Part shown: piece after piece, positions 6,240 through 13,392 of the stretch
How the letters are laid out: the number at the start of each line of letters is the position of its first letter
Position numbering within the stretch: position 1 is the stretch's first letter
IMG/VR virus record: IMGVR_UViG_3300001846_000199
Coordinates: 1 to 26,459 of that record
Reading direction: 5' to 3' (one strand)
Origin: a virus
DNA length: 26,459 nucleotides
Notes under the pieces: model-generated
Database searches by the model: none
Seen by the model: only the letters and a program-made list of their open reading frames with translations
Told to the model about the DNA's origin: nothing
Program-made: the position numbers and the translations under genes

Positions 6240-8047
6240 CTTTAATTACTCTTGATTTTGAAACTTACTACGACAACAAACTGTCGTTAACCAAGATGAC
6301 CACGATGGACTACGTCCGACACGAGAAGTTTAAAGTGTGGGGCGTAGGCATCAAGATAAATCATGAAGACGCTGAATGGTATGGCGAAGATGAGTGTGAA
6401 GACGCATTGCGGGCCCTGGACTGGAACGACGCAACGCTTGTGTGCCACAACACTCCATTCGATGGCTACATACTGACTAGATACTATGGGCTAGTACCAA
6501 AGTATTACGTCGATACCGCGGCGATGAGCAGAGGCCTCTTTCCGACGCAAAGTGCCCGTCTCAAAGACGTAGCTATACGTTGTTTCCCCGATGACGAGAC
6601 AATGCGTAAAGGCGAAGAACTTGCTGACGCTAAAGGTATCTACGACCTTGACCCAGAACTAGAAGAGTCGATCGCTGGCTACTGTATCCAAGACGTAAAC
6701 CTAACGTATTGGATTTACCAACACATGATGGCCTTTGGTATGCCGCAGTCAGAAATGGATCTCATCGACATGACGTGTCGCATGTTCTGTGAACCAAAGC
6801 TGATCGTAGACCGCGAAGCACTCACCACGTTTCGTGATGAAACAATCGCAACCAATGAAGCGCTTATCAATGCAGCAGGTGTAGACCGCAAAGTGTTGAG
6901 CTCCAATCAGCAATTTGCAGAGTACATCTACACGCTTGGTCTCGTGCCACCTACCAAAAAGTCCCCTACTACAGGTCAGAACATCCCCGCTCTCGGTAAA
7001 AGTGACAAGGCATTCCAGCAGATGCAAAAAATGTACCCCCAGTTTCAACATGTATGGGACGCGCGTCGTGCCGTAAAGAGCCGCATTGCAGAGACCAGAG
7101 CCCAACGTTTCTTAGATGCTGCACATGAGGACTGTACTATTTCAGTACCACTTCGGTACTACGCAGCTCACACCGGTCGCTTCGGTGGTACAGAAAAAAT
7201 CAACATGCAAAACATGCCGCGCAACTCTGAGCTGCGGAAAGCGTTGTGTGCCCCGCCTGGGCACCTCGTGTTTGTTGCTGACTTATCAAACATCGAGGCA
7301 CGCATGCTTGCATGGCTCGCTGATGAAGATGACCTGCTTGACCAGTTCAGAAATGGTGACGATATATACAGCAACTTAGCCAGTCGTATATATGGCTTTA
7401 AAGTAAACAAACATGATCACCCGACGGAACGTTTCGTTGGTAAGACCGCTGTGTTGGGCTTGGGTTATGGCATGGGCGCTGCAAAGTTCCAAGCAACTTT
7501 GGAATCAGGTGCTATGGGCCCTTCGATGACGTTCTCTATGGATGAAGCCTTTGAAGTAGTGAATACATATCGTATGACATTCCAAGGCATACCAGTGCTT
7601 TGGCAGAAACTCGAGCTCAAACTAGCAAACACAATCAGTCCAACATATGAGGAAGAATGGCACGGCCTCCGTTTCCATCAAGGCAAAATACATCTGCCTA
7701 ATGGCCTTGCTCTGCATTACCCCAACTTACGATTCGAAGGCGGCAAGCTCGTCTACGACGGTGCTCGCCATACAGAAACCACTTGGGGCGGACGTATTAC
7801 AGAGAACGTTGTGCAGGCGTTAAGCCGACTGGTAGTCACCGACGCCATGCTTCGCATCGAGGCAGACCCTACTCTTGATGCAAATGTAGTGCTAACCGTA
7901 CACGATGAAGTAGTTTTAATTAGCCAAGCTAATAATCCTGATGTTACAATGGACAAACTTATAACTCATATGTGTACACAACCATCCTGGGCTAGCGACA
8001 TTCCCCTAGATGCCGAGGGAGGTTATGCAACTAACTATAGTAAGTGA
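6236..8047 (+). CDS. Family A DNA polymerase with 3'-5' exonuclease domain
   Basis: A 603-residue replicative polymerase. The exonuclease domain has DFETYY (Asp7, Glu9), HNTPFD (71-76) and YCIQD (Tyr149, Asp153). The polymerase domain has motif A VADLSNIEAR (Asp349), motif B RFVGKTAVLGLGYG (Arg399, Lys403, Tyr411) and motif C VHDEV (556-558). There is no 5'-nuclease domain, as usual for phage enzymes. The start must be the TTG at 6236: the first in-frame ATG would remove the exonuclease catalytic residues, and GAGGAG lies eight bases before the TTG. The residue equivalent to E. coli Pol I Phe762 is Leu407, a state reported to be associated with temperate phages. It overlaps the previous stop (TTGA) and is coupled to the CsrA-like gene downstream. 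Confidence 0.95.
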   Translation: MTLITLDFETYYDNKLSLTKMTTMDYVRHEKFKVWGVGIKINHEDAEWYGEDECEDALRALDWNDATLVCHNTPFDGYILTRYYGLVPKYYVDTAAMSRGLFPTQSARLKDVAIRCFPDDETMRKGEELADAKGIYDLDPELEESIAGYCIQDVNLTYWIYQHMMAFGMPQSEMDLIDMTCRMFCEPKLIVDREALTTFRDETIATNEALINAAGVDRKVLSSNQQFAEYIYTLGLVPPTKKSPTTGQNIPALGKSDKAFQQMQKMYPQFQHVWDARRAVKSRIAETRAQRFLDAAHEDCTISVPLRYYAAHTGRFGGTEKINMQNMPRNSELRKALCAPPGHLVFVADLSNIEARMLAWLADEDDLLDQFRNGDDIYSNLASRIYGFKVNKHDHPTERFVGKTAVLGLGYGMGAAKFQATLESGAMGPSMTFSMDEAFEVVNTYRMTFQGIPVLWQKLELKLANTISPTYEEEWHGLRFHQGKIHLPNGLALHYPNLRFEGGKLVYDGARHTETTWGGRITENVVQALSRLVVTDAMLRIEADPTLDANVVLTVHDEVVLISQANNPDVTMDKLITHMCTQPSWASDIPLDAEGGYATNYSK

Positions 8048-8052
8048 TTCAG

Positions 8053-8238
8053 ATGCCACGATTGGTACTGACAAGGAAACTCAACGAAAACATCATCATT
8101 CATGATGATGACGGCGTTCTGGCGAAAATAAAAATTTCAAAGGTTGACAGGAATCAAGTTCGACTCACGTTCGAAGCAGATAACGAGATCAAAATTGATC
8201 GACAGGAAGTATTCGACAAAAACGCTCCTACTAATTAA
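8053..8238 (+). CDS. csrA-like: CsrA-like RNA-binding translational regulator
   Basis: A 61-residue protein with the CsrA fold signature: LVLTRKLNENI at the N-terminus (compare LILTRK..E.I), IKI and NQVRLTFEA strands, and IKIDRQEVF, whose Arg50 matches the RNA-binding Arg44 of E. coli CsrA. CsrA dimers bind GGA in mRNA leaders and block or alter translation. The frame can also start at GTG 8044, overlapping the polymerase stop as GTGA; the ATG at 8053 best matches the family N-terminus. There is no strong ribosome-binding site, so coupling to the polymerase is likely. A palindromic site follows directly after its stop. Whether it acts on phage or host mRNAs is unknown. Confidence 0.88.
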   Translation: MPRLVLTRKLNENIIIHDDDGVLAKIKISKVDRNQVRLTFEADNEIKIDRQEVFDKNAPTN

Positions 8239-8239
8239 T

Positions 8240-8257
8240 TATTAGCTATGCTAATAT
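8240..8257 (+). promoter_or_regulatory. Palindromic operator-like site, copy 3, with extended -10
   Basis: TATTAGCTATGCTAATA (8240-8256) has 7-bp arms. Its right arm forms an extended -10 box, TGCTAATAT (8249-8257), although no good -35 is visible. It lies directly behind the CsrA-like gene and 22 bases before the primase-helicase start, where a strong GGAGGAG site follows. Confidence 0.65.
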
Positions 8258-8278
8258 GGTTGCCCTGTAGGAGGAGCT

Positions 8279-10783
8279 ATGCAACTAACTTTTTTAGAAG
8301 CCGCTAATGGACAACGGCTAAGTAAGACCCACTGTCCCAAAAACGGATTCACTCCGTACCCTCATGTAAAGAACGTAACATCCTACGAAGAAACAATACC
8401 CAAAGACACGACAGGCTTGGCGATGTTTGAACAACTCATTCGCCACCACGGTAACGAAGGTCGCTGTCTTTTAAAAGGCAATCTCAAACGTCCAATAGCA
8501 AACGAGTCACGTGCTGGCAAAACTGACCGCATCGGTTACAGCAACTTACTCGTTCTTGATATTGATGGAATTACATTACCAAACCACACCAACCCCAAGA
8601 CTTTTACTAGCAAAGATGTCAGCACCCTAGCCAAAGCAGTAATGCGCGAGTTGCCGCCTGCAGTACAAGACTGCAGCTTTGTTGCACAAGCCTCTGCAAG
8701 TCTTGGCTTAAAGGGCGACAAAGTATCCCTACATATATTCCTTCTGTTAGAACACGCTATGCCTGCCAAGTCAGTCAAGCTGTGGCTACAAAACTGTAAC
8801 TTTGAGTCCAAGCTATTTTCATCACAACTGGAGCTGTCTTCTAACGGACACTCCCTCAAGTATCCATTAGATACGTCAGTAGCAGACAACTCAAAACTCA
8901 TCTTCATTGCGCCTCCTACCTTTGAAGACGGAACCCACGACCCGTTCAGTTCATCCTCCGCTGATCGGGTCGTGCGTGTTTCCGGTATTACGGAGACGCT
9001 TGACCTTGCAGCGCTTATGGGTGACATCAGCCCAGAGGTTGTTTATCAAAAAAGCAACGAGCACAAAAACAAGCTACGTACCCAACGTGGCTTCAAAGCA
9101 AAGAAAGAAAAGCTAACCATCGCTACAGTCGATAACAAATCAGAAGAGATACTTGATAACCCTGACCGCATGTCGATCGCTATTGCAGACGATACCAACC
9201 CGCCTTTCATACGTTGCAACGTAAACGGCGGCGACAGCAACGCGTATTACTTCAAACTTGAAGATCCTACATATATGTACAACTTCAAGGGCGAACCGAT
9301 CTGGTCTATCGAAAAAGCTGACCCCGACTTCTACAAGTCTTTGTTTGATGTGTATCAAGAAGAGATGGAGAAAGAAGGCCGAGCTAAGTTTCCAATAGCG
9401 TTGCGTGATTTCTATACAGACACTTATTACAACGGTGTCTTTGACCCAAACCTGAATCAGTTTTGTGATGAGTTTCCGTTGATGCCGTGTGCTTCCAGTA
9501 GCATCGAGGGCTTCATGCGGTCACACGGTCGCAGCAAGCCTGACTATATACCGGATGCACGCGTCATTTTTGATCCGTCATCAGACAAGGCTGCAGTCAA
9601 TCTTGAAAAGGTGCCATACCACATCAACATGTTCCGCAAGACCGAGTACATGTTGTCAAACCGTGAGCACGAACCGCTAAGCATGGGTGACGCAGCAAAG
9701 ATCGCTGACTCATGTCCACTGATCTACAAGTTGATGACTCACATCTTGGGAGGATCGGCTCTCGAGGTCGAGCACTTCACCAACTGGCTTGCTTATATCT
9801 TCCAAACTAAAAAGAAAGCAATGACCGCCTGGGTACTACAAGGCGTTCCAGGCACCGGTAAAGGTATCTTCTATACAAAAGTACTCAGACCGTTGTTCGG
9901 CACCGAGCACGTACCGATGCGTGCATTACAAAACATCGAAGAGCAGTTCAACTTATACATGCGCCAAGCGCTTTTCCTAGTAGTTGATGAGTTCCATATG
10001 GCCTCAGCTAACTCAGGTACTATGAAAATCGCTGACAAGCTAAAGAACGCAATCACTGAAAACACGATGACTATTCGTGCCATGCGTTCTAACCAAGTTG
10101 AGATGCCTAACTACACAAACTTCATCTTCCTTACCAACCGTATGGATGCAGTAAAAATTGAAGAAGGCGATCGTCGATACAACATCGCACCTCGCCAAGA
10201 GCAGAAGCTCGAGCATGTATACCCAGAAGTTATCGACGGCATTGATGACATCAGTAAAGAGCTGCACAACTTCGCTGCCCTACTCCGTGCATACAGAATC
10301 AACAAGCAGCTAGTACGTACGCCGATTGCAAACAACGCAAAAGCACAGATGGCTCAAGTAACCATGTCGGTTATGGAAGAGTTCTTCGCCGCAGTGCGCC
10401 ACGGCAATCTGCAGTTCTTCCTAGATATTCTCGACATCAGCCTAACCAACGTATTACAAGGCCAGGAGATTACGACTGCACAGCGCTTCGTTAAACAGTG
10501 GATTGCTGAGTCACAACAACCATACTCAGTTATACCACTAGAACATCTGCGCGTTGTGTATGGCGTGCTAACAGATGACCGACTATCGCAACGCGAGTTC
10601 ATAAAGAAAGCAGCTCGCTGCGGTGTTTCTAAAGAACGTAAGAGACCAGCGGGTGGCGGGAAAAACTGCAACCCAATGACCGGTGTCGTCACCACATGGC
10701 GACTCGATAAAGAACAACTTCAAGACATTACTGACAAATACTTCAATGACAAAGACCGTAAGCTGCTTGCTTATAATAAGTAA
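8279..10783 (+). CDS. Primase-helicase: AEP/PrimPol-like domain fused to SF3 helicase
   Basis: 834 residues behind a GGAGGAG site. The N-terminal part (about 1-240) resembles an archaeo-eukaryotic primase: hydrophobic strand then DID (LLVLDIDG, Asp94/Asp96) and a later VSLHIF strand with His152, the usual metal and nucleotide-binding positions. The C-terminal part (about 490-680) is an SF3/D5-type phage helicase: Walker A GVPGTGKG (522-529), Walker B VVDEF (Asp570-Glu571), and motif C-like FLTNR near 619 followed by an Arg-rich GDRRYNI. The middle region is unassigned. It would prime and unwind DNA for the family A polymerase encoded upstream. The primase assignment is weaker than the helicase one. 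The gene forms its own unit between palindromic sites 3 and 4. Confidence 0.85.
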   Translation: MQLTFLEAANGQRLSKTHCPKNGFTPYPHVKNVTSYEETIPKDTTGLAMFEQLIRHHGNEGRCLLKGNLKRPIANESRAGKTDRIGYSNLLVLDIDGITLPNHTNPKTFTSKDVSTLAKAVMRELPPAVQDCSFVAQASASLGLKGDKVSLHIFLLLEHAMPAKSVKLWLQNCNFESKLFSSQLELSSNGHSLKYPLDTSVADNSKLIFIAPPTFEDGTHDPFSSSSADRVVRVSGITETLDLAALMGDISPEVVYQKSNEHKNKLRTQRGFKAKKEKLTIATVDNKSEEILDNPDRMSIAIADDTNPPFIRCNVNGGDSNAYYFKLEDPTYMYNFKGEPIWSIEKADPDFYKSLFDVYQEEMEKEGRAKFPIALRDFYTDTYYNGVFDPNLNQFCDEFPLMPCASSSIEGFMRSHGRSKPDYIPDARVIFDPSSDKAAVNLEKVPYHINMFRKTEYMLSNREHEPLSMGDAAKIADSCPLIYKLMTHILGGSALEVEHFTNWLAYIFQTKKKAMTAWVLQGVPGTGKGIFYTKVLRPLFGTEHVPMRALQNIEEQFNLYMRQALFLVVDEFHMASANSGTMKIADKLKNAITENTMTIRAMRSNQVEMPNYTNFIFLTNRMDAVKIEEGDRRYNIAPRQEQKLEHVYPEVIDGIDDISKELHNFAALLRAYRINKQLVRTPIANNAKAQMAQVTMSVMEEFFAAVRHGNLQFFLDILDISLTNVLQGQEITTAQRFVKQWIAESQQPYSVIPLEHLRVVYGVLTDDRLSQREFIKKAARCGVSKERKRPAGGGKNCNPMTGVVTTWRLDKEQLQDITDKYFNDKDRKLLAYNK

Positions 10784-10800
10784 TATTAGTTATACTAATA
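10767..10800 (+). promoter_or_regulatory. Promoter overlapping palindromic operator, copy 4
   Basis: TATTAGTTATACTAATA (10784-10800) is a palindrome with 7-bp arms. A -10 box TATACT (10791-10796) lies within it, 18 bases after TTGCTT (10767-10772). The site is at the end of the primase-helicase gene and 25 bases before the Cas4-like nuclease gene. A bound protein would mask the -10 box. Confidence 0.66.
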
Positions 10801-10825
10801 CTCTACTTATTACTACCTAGGATGG

Positions 10826-11578
10826 ATGATGATTAAGTTAACTCAGGACACGAGACCTGATCACGTAGAAGAGTTCGAGAAACCAAAGGAGCTAGGCGAT
10901 GTCCGAGCATGGAGTTATTCAGCACTTAAAGTCTATGAAGAGTGCCCTTACAGAACATATATCAGCCGTGTTAAAGGCGTTAAAGAGCCTACTAACCCAG
11001 CTGCAGATCGCGGCACGCAAATCCATCAGTACGCTGAAGACTACGTTAACGGCACTGAAGGCGAAATGCACGACTCTCTACACAAGTTTAAAGACGACTT
11101 TGAAGAACTTCGTCAGCTATACGCCGAAGCAAAAGTAGAACTTGAAGGTGAATGGGGCTTCGACCTTGACTGGGCACCAGTCGGTTGGATGCAAAAAGAA
11201 ACATGGGCACGTATCAAACTCGATGCCCTCGTACATGAAGACGAAACCTCAGCCCGAGTAATCGACTACAAAACTGGTAAGAAGTGGGGCAACGAAATAT
11301 CCCACGGGCAGCAAGGCCTGCTGTATGCCATCGGTACTTTCTTCAGATATCCAACTCTACAGTTCGTTACTACAGAGTTTTGGTATCTCGATAAAGGCGA
11401 AACAACTAAGAAAAGTTATACCCGTGAGCAAGCAATGGTCTTTGCTCCAGGTTTTCATCGGCGTGCCATCAAAATGACGACCGAAACAGATTTTGCTCCC
11501 ACCCCTAGTAAAGATGCATGCAGATGGTGCTCGTTCCGTAAAGGCGACGAACCAGAATGCACGTGGGGCGTGAGCTAA
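10826..11578 (+). CDS. Cas4/RecB-like PD-(D/E)XK nuclease with Fe-S cluster motif
   Basis: A 250-residue nuclease. The catalytic core is visible: His67 in RGTQIHQYAE, Asp133 in RIKLDALV, and Asp147 and Lys149 in RVIDYKTGK, followed by a QGLLYA helix. Four Cys are placed as in Cas4 and AddB-type iron-sulfur nucleases: Cys40 (EECPYR) and the C-terminal Cys232, Cys235 and Cys245. Such phage exonucleases process DNA ends for recombination-dependent replication or degrade host DNA. No cas1 or cas2 and no CRISPR array are present, so a CRISPR role is not indicated. The start is ATG 10826 or 10829. It ends the replication block and is followed by a terminator. Confidence 0.9.
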   Translation: MMIKLTQDTRPDHVEEFEKPKELGDVRAWSYSALKVYEECPYRTYISRVKGVKEPTNPAADRGTQIHQYAEDYVNGTEGEMHDSLHKFKDDFEELRQLYAEAKVELEGEWGFDLDWAPVGWMQKETWARIKLDALVHEDETSARVIDYKTGKKWGNEISHGQQGLLYAIGTFFRYPTLQFVTTEFWYLDKGETTKKSYTREQAMVFAPGFHRRAIKMTTETDFAPTPSKDACRWCSFRKGDEPECTWGVS

Positions 11579-11620
11579 CGAGCTTACTAGGTCAGATCCT
11601 CCCCCTCAGTAAGACCCCTT

Positions 11621-11657
11621 GCCCCGTCTAGCTCCCCTCAGCTGGCGGGGCTTTTTT
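11621..11657 (+). terminator. Rho-independent terminator after the replication block
   Basis: GCCCCG (11621-11626) pairs with CGGGGC (11646-11651), with a further AGCT/AGCT pairing inside, followed by six T residues. It lies 43 bases after the nuclease stop and closes the 5526-11578 replication region. Confidence 0.85.
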
Positions 11658-11716
11658 ATTCCCGATCGGAATCCAACTGATCCTCAAGTCACATGAAAAA
11701 TGAAGAGAGAAACCCT

Positions 11717-11893
11717 ATGAAATATTTCAAATCCTTTTTCCGTAACGCGCTCGTCTTTGCGATGGGCGTTGTTGCGGTAGTACTCACTCTATCCATTCTT
11801 GGGCAAGCCTTCGCTATTGGCATGTTCGCACTCGTTATTGCGTTCGTGTTTAGCGGCATTGCCTTTTTACTTACACGGAGACCAAAAGATTGA
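11717..11893 (+). CDS. Small two-helix membrane protein (58 aa)
   Basis: The ATG at 11717 is preferred because GAGAG lies about seven bases upstream; an in-frame ATG at 11693 would add eight hydrophilic residues. The product has a basic N-terminus (KYFKSFFRN), two hydrophobic segments (about 10-29 and 34-52) and a basic tail (TRRPKD). It should be an inner-membrane protein with both ends inside. No family recognised. It is the first gene after the terminator, and its stop overlaps the TTG start of the next tiny membrane protein. A holin-like or membrane-exclusion role is conceivable. Confidence 0.6.
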   Translation: MKYFKSFFRNALVFAMGVVAVVLTLSILGQAFAIGMFALVIAFVFSGIAFLLTRRPKD

Positions 11894-12018
11894 TCCAAAT
11901 ACTTTTCGCCTTTTTTAGTTTTTACGAAATTCTTTTTCTAATCGCCGCTGTTATAGGAGTTACATATGATTTTTGCAGGTCTACTGTCCGCTCTAGGACT
12001 TCTGTTTCTGATATTTAA
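11890..12018 (+). CDS. Tiny single-pass membrane protein, TTG start (42 aa)
   Basis: A short frame starting with TTG that overlaps the preceding TGA (TTGA), with GGAG (11877-11880) nine bases upstream. The product is strongly hydrophobic over residues 3-25 (QILFAFFSFYEILFLIAAVI), followed by a short Arg/Ser-rich tail. It overlaps the start of the next gene by 53 bases in another frame. Start overlap, ribosome-binding site and hydrophobicity argue for a real gene, but the size and the TTG start keep confidence low. Confidence 0.42.
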   Translation: MIQILFAFFSFYEILFLIAAVIGVTYDFCRSTVRSRTSVSDI

Positions 12019-12256
12019 ATTCGGTGTACGCAGAGTCATTGCGTACGACATCCCCATCGACATCGCTGTCACCGGCTTCCTCATGTACGCATTTGCCGGT
12101 ACGTACAGCGGCATGATCGCTGCAATGGTCGGTGGCCTCATTGTTTCCATTGTGCTCTACACCATGAAACGCACCATGCGTCGTGAAGAGCTCAGGCTCG
12201 TCAAGACATCGTCGTTCCCCTACCGAGCATATCGCTGGGTGGGAGTGAAGCCATGA
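11966..12256 (+). CDS. Small multi-pass membrane protein (96 aa)
   Basis: ATAGGAG lies just before the ATG. Three hydrophobic segments are visible (about 2-19, 27-46 and 49-66), with FKFGVRR between the first two and a basic cytoplasmic tail (KRTMRREELRLVK). Size and topology resemble holins and small phage membrane proteins, but no endolysin gene lies nearby, so a lysis role is not supported by context. The TGA overlaps the ATG of the next tiny gene. No family recognised. Confidence 0.65.
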   Translation: MIFAGLLSALGLLFLIFKFGVRRVIAYDIPIDIAVTGFLMYAFAGTYSGMIAAMVGGLIVSIVLYTMKRTMRREELRLVKTSSFPYRAYRWVGVKP

Positions 12257-12372
12257 CATCTTTCTTTGAAATGCTCATAGCAGCCGGAGTCCTTGTAATT
12301 TTTGGTCTGCTTATCTACGGCAGTTACATGCATGAAATGCAAAAAGATGAGGAACGAAAAAATGACAAATGA
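12253..12372 (+). CDS. Tiny single-pass membrane protein (39 aa)
   Basis: The ATG overlaps the preceding TGA (ATGA), so it is likely translationally coupled. The product has one hydrophobic segment (about 6-25, MLIAAGVLVIFGLLIYG) and a charged C-terminal tail rich in Glu, Lys and Arg (MQKDEERKNDK). It is the fourth membrane protein in this nested cluster. Its end overlaps the next small ORF by 11 bases. Confidence 0.52.
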   Translation: MTSFFEMLIAAGVLVIFGLLIYGSYMHEMQKDEERKNDK

Positions 12373-12505
12373 TGATTTGAAAGAGCTGTTATTCGGCCAC
12401 ATACGGAGAATATTTGATGAGACAGATGTATCGGAAAAAAGACGGACACCTAATCCCAGTAAAGAATGTCCACCTACCTCAAACGAGGTATCTGAAAAGC
12501 GTTAA
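12362..12505 (+). CDS. Small unknown hydrophilic protein (47 aa)
   Basis: GAGGA lies about nine bases before the ATG. The product starts MTNDDLKELLFGHIRRIFDE, probably one amphipathic helix, then a polar Pro/Ser tail. Its 3' part overlaps the next gene by 89 bases in another frame, an unusually long overlap, so it may be a short leader-type ORF or spurious. No family recognised. Confidence 0.38.
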   Translation: MTNDDLKELLFGHIRRIFDETDVSEKRRTPNPSKECPPTSNEVSEKR

Positions 12506-13154
12506 GCCTCCCAGCACCAACATGTTGAAACGAGGCAAGCTAAACAAAAAGCTTGGAGACAAAGTTGCAGTGAGAATGTGGAAAGGCATGACCATGTACT
12601 CCCTCACTCTCGAGGAGCGTGCTACGTGTCCTGAGTACTGCGAACAGTGGCAAAACTGCTACGGCAACAATATGCCGTTCGGTCACCGTTTTGATCACAC
12701 TGATCCAGCATTCAAACCAATGTTGGAGCTGCAACTAGAAGAGCTTAATCGCCAGCATCCCGAAGGTTTCGTTGTCAGACTGCATGTCCTGGGTGACTTC
12801 TATGACGCGCTTTACATCACGTCATGGCAGATCTGGCTACACAAGTTTCCTAACTTGCATGTGTTCGGATACACACACCACGAGTCAGAGTCCACGCTTG
12901 GGGACATGATCAATAACGTCAATCGTATTTACCCTGATCGGTTTCGCGTCCGCTTCAGTGATGATCGAAAAGTTGATTTCAGTGCGCGTGTTATTAGCGA
13001 ACCACCCACTCGCACTCATTCTATGCAGTACACACGAGAAAGTGGGATGGATTGGCGCGTTGTCTGCCCAGAGCAGTTGAACCGAACAGAGAGCTGCACA
13101 ACATGCGGATATTGCTGGTCTAGCGACAAACCTATTATTTTTATTGAACACTAG
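12417..13154 (+). CDS. GP88-like phage protein with Cys clusters (245 aa)
   Basis: Start at the ATG 12417 with GGAG about ten bases upstream; a TTG lies one codon earlier. An N-terminal Cys motif reads TCPEYCEQWQNCYGNN (Cys71, Cys75, Cys81). The middle has alternating strands and helices (VVRLHVLGDFYD, NLHVFGYTHHE, RFRVRFSDD). A C-terminal Cys cluster is TESCTTCGYCWSS (Cys227, Cys230, Cys233), with Cys217 just before it. This resembles the phage GP88 family, whose Cys pattern and barrel-like middle hint at a metal or Fe-S enzyme distantly like radical-SAM proteins. Its function is unknown. The family call is moderate; a metal site is likely because the Cys are clustered at both ends. Confidence 0.68.
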   Translation: MRQMYRKKDGHLIPVKNVHLPQTRYLKSVKPPSTNMLKRGKLNKKLGDKVAVRMWKGMTMYSLTLEERATCPEYCEQWQNCYGNNMPFGHRFDHTDPAFKPMLELQLEELNRQHPEGFVVRLHVLGDFYDALYITSWQIWLHKFPNLHVFGYTHHESESTLGDMINNVNRIYPDRFRVRFSDDRKVDFSARVISEPPTRTHSMQYTRESGMDWRVVCPEQLNRTESCTTCGYCWSSDKPIIFIEH

Positions 13155-13171
13155 TATTAGTAGGGCTAATT
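13144..13171 (+). promoter_or_regulatory. Palindromic operator-like site, copy 5
   Basis: TATTAGTAGGGCTAATT (13155-13171) fits the consensus and lies against the ATG at 13172. A TTGAAC (13144-13149) is 17 bases before TAATTA (13167-13172), the same geometry as copy 6, but transcripts from it would start inside or after that ATG. The palindrome also contains the AGGG ribosome-binding site of the next gene, so binding or RNA pairing could affect its translation. Confidence 0.55.
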
Positions 13172-13348
13172 ATGAAGCTTACAAAATCAGACCTTAATTT
13201 CATTAAGCGCAAGGGCAAAGTTCAGACTTCGGGGCGTTACAAGCTCGATGCAGCACCCGCCGATTCCTGGTGCCGATGCCCCCCTGTAGTACGCCAAGGA
13301 TTCTTTCCAAACAACTGTAGAACCTGTGGATCGAGAGTCCGTATTTGA
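13172..13348 (+). CDS. Small Cys-knuckle (zinc-binding?) protein (58 aa)
   Basis: The product begins MKLTKSDLNFIKRKGKVQTS, is basic, and carries CRC (Cys34, Cys36) followed 13 residues later by CRTC (Cys49, Cys52), a four-Cys arrangement able to bind zinc. A small zinc-ribbon-like nucleic-acid or protein adaptor is the simplest idea. AGGG lies six bases before the ATG within the palindromic site. No family recognised. It lies alone between palindromes 5 and 6. Confidence 0.6.
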   Translation: MKLTKSDLNFIKRKGKVQTSGRYKLDAAPADSWCRCPPVVRQGFFPNNCRTCGSRVRI

Positions 13349-13373
13349 TCCTTTTTATTAGCTGTGCTAATAT
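13345..13373 (+). promoter_or_regulatory. Promoter overlapping palindromic operator, copy 6
   Basis: -35 TTGATC (13345-13350), 17-bp spacer, extended -10 TGCTAATAT (13365-13373). The palindrome TATTAGCTGTGCTAATA (13356-13372) covers the -10 box. This is among the best promoter/operator arrangements in the window. It faces the helicase gene, whose start is about 13 bases after the expected transcription start. Confidence 0.72.
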
Positions 13374-13392
13374 TGTAAACCATCAATGAGTG

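Noticed and set aside
8536-9027. - strand ORF of 163 residues inside the primase-helicase gene
   Set aside because: It is a shadow of the long, motif-bearing + strand gene and has no start context.
10826-11578. CRISPR-associated Cas4 with a CRISPR system
   Set aside because: No cas1, cas2 or repeat-spacer array exists in the window; Cas4-like nucleases are common in phage replication modules.
11966-12256. Confident holin call
   Set aside because: Topology would fit, but no endolysin or spanin is adjacent, so the function is left open.
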